From contig MSJH02000194.1 of NCBI GenBank assembly GCA_001931875.2, forward strand, positions 1-25,674: a stretch of DNA of 25,674 bases, read 5' to 3'. This DNA comes from Byssochlamys sp. IMV 00236. Its lineage: Eukaryota > Ascomycota > Eurotiomycetes > Eurotiales > Thermoascaceae. This document shows, piece by piece, positions 19,161 to 25,674 of the stretch; position 1 is the first letter of the stretch; each line of letters starts with the position of its first letter. The notes beneath the pieces are model-generated. The model saw only the letters and a program-made list of their open reading frames with translations. It had not been told where the DNA came from and did no database searches. The translations under genes and the position numbers were made by a program.

Positions 19161-22003
19161 ATGCGTTTAGTGCCAAGAGAGTTAGATAAACTATTATTAC
19201 ACCAAGGTAATCAAAGACAGACAGTAGTATCATTATTAATATAATGTATCATAGTTGGATATCTTGCACAAAAGCGTTTGGCACGTGGCGTCAAGTTGAA
19301 CAGAACAGAGGCAACAGCCTTAATTGCTTCTCAACTACTCGAAATGATGCGTGACGGTGTCTATACAGTAGCTCAGTTGATGGATATCGGAAAACAGATG
19401 CTGGGTAGAAGACACGTCATGCCGGATGTGATCCATACGCTTCATGAAGTACAAGTAGAAGGCACATTTCCGGATGGCACTTATCTTGTCACCGTACACG
19501 ACCCTATTTGTACTGATAATGGCAATCTTGAAATAGCCTTATATGGAAGTTTCTTACCTATTCCATCACAAGACAAATTTCCATTACCTGACAACCTCGA
19601 CCGAAAATCTGCACCAGGTGCTATCATTGTTAAGCCTGGTACGATCGAATTGAACGCTGGTAGAAGAAAGATAGCATTGTCTGTCACAAACTACGGCGAT
19701 AGACCTATTCAGGTAATATAACCGATTGACAGGCATCTTTGATTAACCTTTTTATAGGTTGGATCTCATTTTCACTTTATTGAAGCCAACGCGGCTCTTC
19801 ATTTTAATCGAGCTTTGGCTTATGGCATGAGACTAGATATTCCAGCTGGATCAGCTGTTCGTTTTGAACCAGGCGATTTCAAAACAGTGACACTGGTAGA
19901 GATTGGGGGTAACAAGGTGATTACGGGTGGCAACAATTTAGCCACGGGACCACTGGATCTCATCCGTTTGCCTACCATTGTATCAGAACTTGTAGAAAGA
20001 GGATTTAAGCATGATGTGAATGCACCCATCTTAACTGCAGCATCATCAACGACACTCGATCGAGAATATTATGCAGATCATTTTGGGCCCACGACAGGTG
20101 ATCTTGTTCGTTTGGGAGACACAGAACTCTGGGCTCGCGTCGAAAAAGACTATACTGTGTATGGTGATGAGTGCAAGTTTGGTGGTGGTAAAGTGTTGCG
20201 CGAAGGTATGGGTCAAGCAACCGGGAAATTAGATCATGAAGTACTTGACTTGGTAATTACAAATGCATTGATCATTGATTATACCGGTATCTATAAGGCG
20301 GACATTGGTATTAAGAAGGGTATTATTGTCGGTATCGGTAAGGCAGGTAACCCCGATGTCATGGATGGTGTCACTCCTGGAATGGTTGTCGGAGCAGGTA
20401 CAGAAGCTCTGGCAGGGGAAGGAAAGATATTTACGGCAGGTGCTATTGATTCACACGTTCATTATATTTGTCCACAAATATGTTATGAGGCTCTATCAAG
20501 CGGTGTAACAACACTGATTGGAGGAGGCACGGGTCCAAATACAGGTACAAATGCAACAACCTGTACACCAGGAAGCCATCATATTGAAATGATGATGAAG
20601 GCGACAGATGATATTCCCTTAAACTTTGGTTTCACTGGAAAAGGAAATTGCTCACGACAGGAAGAGTTGGTTGAACATATCAAAGCAGGCTGTCTTGGAT
20701 TAAAGCTACATGAAGATTGGGGTACGACACCAGCAGCCATTGATGCATGTTTGCAAGTGTGCGACAAGTATGATGTTCAGGTTTGTTTGCTTGTTTTTTT
20801 TTAAAGGCTAAAGATGAAGTTTGTAGAATTTATTGTTTTCTCTATATATATAGGCTACCATTCATACAGATACCTTGAATGAGGCTGGATTTGTAGAATC
20901 AACTGTCGATGCTTTTAAAGGAAGAACTATCCATACCTATCATAGTGAGGGTGCCGGAGGAGGTCACGCCCCAGATAGTAAAGTATAAGTCATATGAGCC
21001 TGTTGTAAAAAATGAGACTAATGTTCCTGTAGTTATCACTGTCTGTAGTCAACCAAACGTCTTGCCATCTTCTACAAATCCTACACGACCATTCACTGCA
21101 AACACATTAGATGAACACGTTGATATGTTAATGGTATGCCATCATTTATCTAAATCTATACCAGAAGATGTCGCATTCGCAGAAAGTCGAATCAGAGCCG
21201 AGACAATTGCCGCAGAGGATGTCTTGCAGGATATGGGCGCCATCAGCATGATCAGTTCTGATTCACAAGCGATGGGTAGAATAGGCGAAGTCATCCTTCG
21301 TACCTGGAAGACGGCCAGTAAGATGAGACAACAGCGTGGTAAATTACAGCAAGATGAAGGTGTAGAGGGAGATAATTATAGAATCAAAAGATATATCGCT
21401 AAATATACCATTAATGTGTAAGTAACGCAAGAGGATAATCGTTTACACTCTCTAATTCCTTTTGTTTACAGTGCTTTGGCTCACGGCATTAGTCACTTGG
21501 TTGGATCCATTGAAGTTGGCAAAGTGGCAGATTTAGTTTGCTTTACTCCTGAATACTTTGGATCCAAGCCTGAGCTTATCCTTAAGGCAGGTATTATCGT
21601 TTGGGGTCAAATGGGTAAGCTGGTTTTTTTTTTTAATGTTTTCCTTTACAAAGGCTAAAAATATTTATAAACAGGTGATGCAAATGGATCTATTCCTACA
21701 ACAGAGCCTACTATCTCAAGACCTATGTATGGAGCCTACCCATCTAGTATATCATTTTCGAGTCTAGTGTTTGTGTCACAGCTTTCTTTGGATGAAGGCG
21801 TTGTGCAAGCTTATGGGTTACGTAAACGTATAGAGGCCGTCAAAGGATGTCGTACTGTGACTAAGGCAGACATGAAATTAAATGATGCCATGCCAAAGAT
21901 TACAGTCGATCCTGAGACATACAAAGTAATGGCTGATGGACAAGAATGCGTTTGTGATCCTGTGTCGTCTTTACCTTTAACTCAATCTGTATATCTATTC
22001 TAA
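19161..22003 (+). CDS. URE1: Urease (single-chain, nickel-dependent)
   Basis: Exons 19161-19206, 19255-19712, 19758-20780, 20854-20977, 21033-21417, 21472-21614 and 21675-22003 join to 835 residues, the usual length of fused fungal and plant ureases. The enzyme hydrolyses urea to ammonia and carbamate in the cytosol. The gamma-like part begins [15 protein letters not shown], the beta-like part centres on [13 protein letters not shown], and the alpha-like part starts near [12 protein letters not shown]. All active-site residues are present: H401 and H403 in DSHVHY, K484 (carbamylated, nickel-bridging) in LKLHEDWG, H513 in [12 protein letters not shown]539 in [12 protein letters not shown], flap C586-H587, R603 in AESRIR and D627 in SSDSQAMGR. 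The numbering is offset by six from jack bean urease throughout. It ends VYLF. Introns are 45-73 nt. No accessory (UreD/F/G) or nickel-transport gene is nearby. Confidence 0.97.
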
Positions 22004-22533
22004 TTTTTATATTCTTATTGTCAAAAGTAGCAGTTGTATTTCTACTTTGTGTGTACACCCTCATTTTCTGCAACATTCCCTTTTTCAAAATATACATCAT
22101 TTAACAGTTGTTAATAATAATAATACAAACTCATAAAAAAAAAAATAAGGTTTTCTCTTTCGATTGCTTGGAATATTCCTTTTTATCCATTCTATTTTCT
22201 TCCTTTTAAGCGCTCTTTACAACAACAAAAAGCAAGCTGTTATTCTTTCTACAAAGCAATAGAATTCAAACATATCAGTGCTGAAAAAAAAAAAAACATA
22301 AAGAAGATATAAAGCCATTGAGACTTGTAGTTCTTTAGCGTGGCTTATTTATAGTCCAAAGTGACTCTCTCTCTAGAATCTCCGAGAAAGTTGTAGAAAG
22401 TTAATCTGGAGTCTTTTGATTGGCTTACAGTCTAAACCCTTTCTCAAACTTGGACCTAATTTTTTTAAATTGGGAAAAAATTGTTTTTAGTCCTCTTTTT
22501 TATTTTCAAACCGAAATAACTTGAAAGAATAGA
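22004..22533. other. Spacer between urease and Hsp110 genes, with a heat-shock element
   Basis: 530 bp between two plus-strand genes. The first ~130 bp are AT-rich and probably hold the urease 3' UTR. The second half is the Hsp110 promoter, with a heat-shock element at 22375-22404 and a T-rich leader. No open frame of note. Confidence 0.6.
22375..22404 (+). promoter_or_regulatory. Heat-shock element (alternating 5-bp units) of the Hsp110 gene
   Basis: Six contiguous 5-bp units read AGAAT, CTCCG, AGAAA, GTTGT, AGAAA, GTTAA. Three are perfect nGAAn units spaced exactly 10 bp apart. The intervening units are degenerate versions of nTTCn. This is the layout bound by trimeric heat-shock factor Hsf1. 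It lies 130-160 bp upstream of the start codon. Confidence 0.6.
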
Positions 22534-25027
22534 ATGTCAGTTGTTGTAAGTAATGAAGCACATATACTGAAACTTATATATGTATGTACTAACATGTGCC
22601 TTAATAGGGTATTGATCTTGGTAATCTTCAGGCTGTCATTGCCGTTGCTCGTAACCGTGGTATTGATGTTATCTGTAACGAAGTCTCCAACCGTGCTACA
22701 CCGTAAGTCTTTATTTATTATAATTATTATTATTTTTTACTCATGCTTATATAGTGCCATCGTATCTTTCGGTCCTAAGCAAAGATATCTTGGTGAAGGT
22801 GCAAAGACTCAGGAAATCAGCAATGCAAAGAATACTGTCATCAGCTTGAAGCGTCTCATCGGTCGCACCTTCAACGACCCTGAAGTTCAAGAAATTGAAA
22901 AGAACCATCTTATGGCCGAGTTAGCTGATGCCAACGGACAGGCTGGTGTCAAGGTAAGTTTTTACACTGTGTGTTTGTGTGCGAGCAAGGGATAACAATT
23001 TTTTGTTATAGGTTAACTACCTTGGCGAAGAAACTGTTTTCTCCAATGTTCAACTCTTGGCCATGTACCTTCACAAGCTCAAGGATATCACATCCGCTGA
23101 ACTAAAGGGTCCCGTCTCTGACTGTGTCATCACTGTTCCTGGCTGGTTCACTGAAGTTCAACGCCGTGCTGTTCTCTCTGCTGCTGAAATGGTCGGTTTG
23201 AACTGTCTTCGTCTTGTTAATGATTTGACTGCTGCTGCCCTTGGTTATGGTATTACCAAGCTCGATTTACCCGAAGATAAGCCTAGAAATGTTGCCTTTG
23301 TCGATATCGGTCACTCTTCTTACTCTGTATCTATTGTCTCTTTCCTCAAGGGACAATTGACTGTCCGCGGCAATGCTTACGATACCCACTTTGGTGGTCG
23401 TGAATTTGATGCTGTCATTGTTGACCACCTTGCTGAACAATTCAAGGAAAAGTACAAGATTGACGTCTATAGCAACAAGAAGGCTCTCTTGCGTCTCCGT
23501 GTCGCTGCTGAACGTTGCAAGAAAGTCCTTTCTGCCAATCCTCAAGCCCCTGTCAACATTGAATCCATCATGGATGATAAGGATGTCAACGCTATGGTAA
23601 ACCGTGAGGAATTTGAAGAATGGGCCTCTCACTTGTTCTCTCGTACCGAATCCGTCTTGGCCAAGGCTCTTGAAAATGCCGGTGTGACTATTGACGATAT
23701 TCACTCTGTTGAAATCGTCGGTGGTACCACTCGTATCCCTGCCATCAAGACCACTATTTCCAAATTCTTCGGTAAGGACGTTTCTACCACTTTGAACCAA
23801 GATGAAGCCATGGCTCGTGGTGCTGCTCTTCAATGCGCCATGCTCTCTCCTGTCTTCAAGGTTCGTGACTTCCGTGTGAACGATGTTTGCTCTTATCCCA
23901 TCAAGCTCACTTGGGATGCTACACCTGAAGAAGAAGACACCGAAATCGTTGTTTTCGACAACAACAACTCTATTCCTTCTACCAAGATTTTGACCTTCTA
24001 CCGTCGTGAACCTTTCACCTTACAAGCTGTTTACGCTAACCCTGAAGCTTTGCCTCGCGGTATCAACCCTTGGATCGGTCAATTCAACATCAAGAATGTC
24101 CAACCTGTGAACGGCGAACCTGCTCAGATCAAGGTCAAGGTCAGACTCAATATTCACGGTATCTTGACTGTTGAATCAGCATACACTGTTGAAGAAAAGA
24201 TGGTTGATGAAGAGACCAAGAACAAGGACGGTGAAAAGGAAGTCAAGAAGGTTAAGAAGCTCGTCAAGACTGGTGATCTCCCTGTTATTTCTGGAAATAC
24301 TTCTCTTTCCAAAGAACTCATCAACGAATACACCGAAAAGGAAAGCCAAATGTACGCCAATGACAAGCTCATTGCCGCTACTGAAGCAGCCAAGAACTCT
24401 CTTGAAGAATACGGTTACGAAATGCGTGACAAGATCCTTGGCCCTCTTTCTGAATACATTGATCCTTCCATCAAGGACAAGTTTGCTGATGATCTTAATG
24501 CCGTTGTCGACTGGATCTACGACGAAGGTGAGGATGCTCCCAAGAGCGTTTATCTTGAAAAGCTTGAAGCTTTAAAGAAGATTGGTAACCCTGTTGTTGA
24601 ACGTTATCGTGAAGCCGAAGAGCGTCCTCATGCCGAACGCTCACTCCGTGAGACCATTCAACGCTTGACTCAAGAAGCCATGAGCGCCGACGAAAAATAC
24701 TCTCACATCCCTGCTCATGAAAAGCAAGACATTGTCGAACGTTGTGAACGTGCTGGCAGATGGATGGATGAACAAAATGCCAAGCAAGCTCAACTTCCCA
24801 AGTGTGAAACACCTGTCTTGTTCTCTCGCGATATCAAGAAGGAAGAAGAAGCTATCATCTACTTTGCTAACCCTATCTTGAACAAGCCTAAGCCTGCTCC
24901 TAAGGTAGAGGAACCTGCTGCTAATGAAGAAAATAAGAGTGAAAATACTACACCTGCAGCAGATGCCGATACCCCTATGGAAGAAGCTTCAGATAACAAG
25001 AAGAAGGACGAAATGGACATTGATTAA
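22534..25027 (+). CDS. SSE1: Hsp110-family chaperone, SSE1 type (Hsp70 nucleotide-exchange factor)
   Basis: Exons 22534-22545, 22608-22702, 22755-22953 and 23012-25027 join to 773 residues, a typical length for fungal Sse1. It releases ADP from cytosolic Hsp70 and holds unfolded proteins. The first exon encodes only MSVV; exon 2 continues [18 protein letters not shown], the nucleotide-binding start that in Hsp110 differs from canonical DLGTT. Later marks include [39 protein letters not shown] (phosphate loop 2), HFGGREFD and [12 protein letters not shown]. The substrate-binding part carries an acidic/lysine-rich insert (about 405-425). The helical part ends in a low-complexity acidic tail, [16 protein letters not shown], without an EEVD motif, as expected for Sse1. 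Introns are 62, 52 and 58 nt. Codon use is strongly biased, matching high expression. AATAAA at 25096-25101 is a likely poly(A) signal. Confidence 0.97.
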
Positions 25028-25349
25028 AACAATAACCATCATCATTTATATACATTTCAAAAAAAAATCTCTGAATTTTGTAAAGAAAAAAAACCAATAA
25101 ATTGTACCATTTTCTAGAGTTTTAAAAATCAATATTCATGCAAATAAAAGAGACCTTACTTAACAATGAACTCGTTGTGCAACTATAATGACCTAGTCTG
25201 TGTAAAAAAAAAAGAGGAGGGGAGGCGATGAGGCGTAAAATGAGGTGACACAATGTAGATGTGCATACAGACTGCGTTCATCCAGAACTAGTTAACGTAA
25301 TGTTTTATTTATTGCAACAAATATGGGATAGGCTTGATGTACACATGAC
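25028..25349. other. Convergent spacer between Hsp110 and the PPxY membrane protein gene
   Basis: 322 bp holding the 3' ends of two convergent genes. It has A runs, one AATAAA (25096-25101) on the plus strand and a GA-rich patch near 25205-25230. No coding frame or structured repeat was seen. Confidence 0.6.
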
Positions 25350-25603
25350 TTAGTTGGAAGCTAAGAAAGGTTTCTTTTCTTCAACAGCTGTCTCTTCCTG
25401 CTCATCGTAAGCAGGGGGTTGCTCTTCTTCTTGAACAAGTTCGTATTCACGCTTCTTCTTTAATGATCTGTGAATAAGCACAAATGCGAGGGTCAAAAGA
25501 AGGAAACCAGAAGCCGCGGCACCAGTACAGATAGCCTCTTGATTAAGAGAGGATTGGCTGTGCCACCAAGTCGAGACTGAATCGAGGGCTGACTCTGATG
25601 AGG
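25350..25603 (-). CDS. Last exon of a single-pass membrane protein with a cytosolic PPxY motif (partial)
   Basis: The minus-strand frame is open from an acceptor (TTGCTTAG ending at 25604) to the TAA at 25350-25352. It encodes 84 residues plus a split codon. A hydrophobic segment of about 20 residues (AICTGAAASGFLLLTLAFVLI in part) is followed by the basic stop-transfer stretch HRSLKKKRE. An acidic tail then carries QPPAYDEQ and ends KKPFLASN. The positive-inside rule puts this tail in the cytosol (type I topology). PPAY is a PPxY motif, the ligand of WW domains such as those of Rsp5/Nedd4 ubiquitin ligases. The N-terminal exons are beyond the window, so the family is unknown; a cargo adaptor or surface sensor is possible. 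Phase 2 at the exon start and the clean acceptor support the model. Confidence 0.7.
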
Positions 25604-25651
25604 CTAAGCAATGAAATATTTAGATGATTGATCAGCATTTACACATTCATT

Positions 25652-25674
25652 TTTTTTTTTTTTTTTTTTTTTTT
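25652..25674 (+). repeat. T run at the right edge
   Basis: About 23 consecutive T residues end the window. They may be a real homopolymer in the intron or upstream part of the PPxY gene, and probably the point where an assembly contig stopped. Confidence 0.8.

Noticed and set aside
23267..23833. 188-codon open frame on the minus strand opposite Hsp110
   Set aside because: Same cause as opposite EF-G: codon bias of a highly expressed gene leaves the antisense frame open.

Overview
The window looks like nuclear DNA of an early-diverging filamentous fungus, most likely Mucoromycota (Mucorales-like). The AT-rich intergenic DNA carries many pyrimidine tracts. The protein genes are split by very short introns, mostly 45-62 nt with GTAAGT-type donors. 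A fungal urease, a mitochondrial EF-G, a Hsp110 and a P450 resembling zygomycete families sit among them. The genus call is inference. The T-run at the right edge may be a contig end.

Layout, left to right. 1-1733 has no clear protein gene but holds a GC-richer segment (327-838) bounded by direct repeats. 1734-4108 (+) is mitochondrial elongation factor G1. 4273-5579 (-) is a DUF4203/TMEM198-like membrane protein with a signal peptide and a Thr-rich ectodomain. 6342-7591 (+) is a small zinc-binding protein with a low-complexity body. 7994-8146 is an inverted-repeat, probably structured element. 8531-10310 (-) is a six-exon cytochrome P450. 10825-13402 (-) is a Grainyhead/CP2-family transcription factor. 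13403-19160 is a 5.7-kb region without a convincing gene, with hints of decayed genes. 19161-22003 (+) is urease in seven exons. 22534-25027 (+) is an SSE1-type Hsp110 with a heat-shock element upstream. 25350-25603 (-) is the last exon of a single-pass membrane protein with a PPxY tail.

The genes do not form an obvious pathway or cluster. They look like housekeeping and regulatory genes in ordinary fungal order, with alternating strands. EF-G and Hsp110 show strong codon bias, typical of highly expressed genes. The P450, the zinc-finger gene and the Grainyhead gene do not. I rebuilt the exon structures by hand from splice signals, reading-frame phase and family motifs. All four genes with well-known protein families, and the other complete models, give uninterrupted frames.

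I see no CRISPR array, tRNA, rRNA, intact transposon or recognisable novel multi-gene system. The points most worth a second look are the structured element at 7994-8146, the segment at 327-838, the Grainyhead gene with its 29-nt exon, the two lineage-specific-looking proteins at 4273-5579 and 6342-7591, and the possible gene remains in the 13.4-19.2 kb region.
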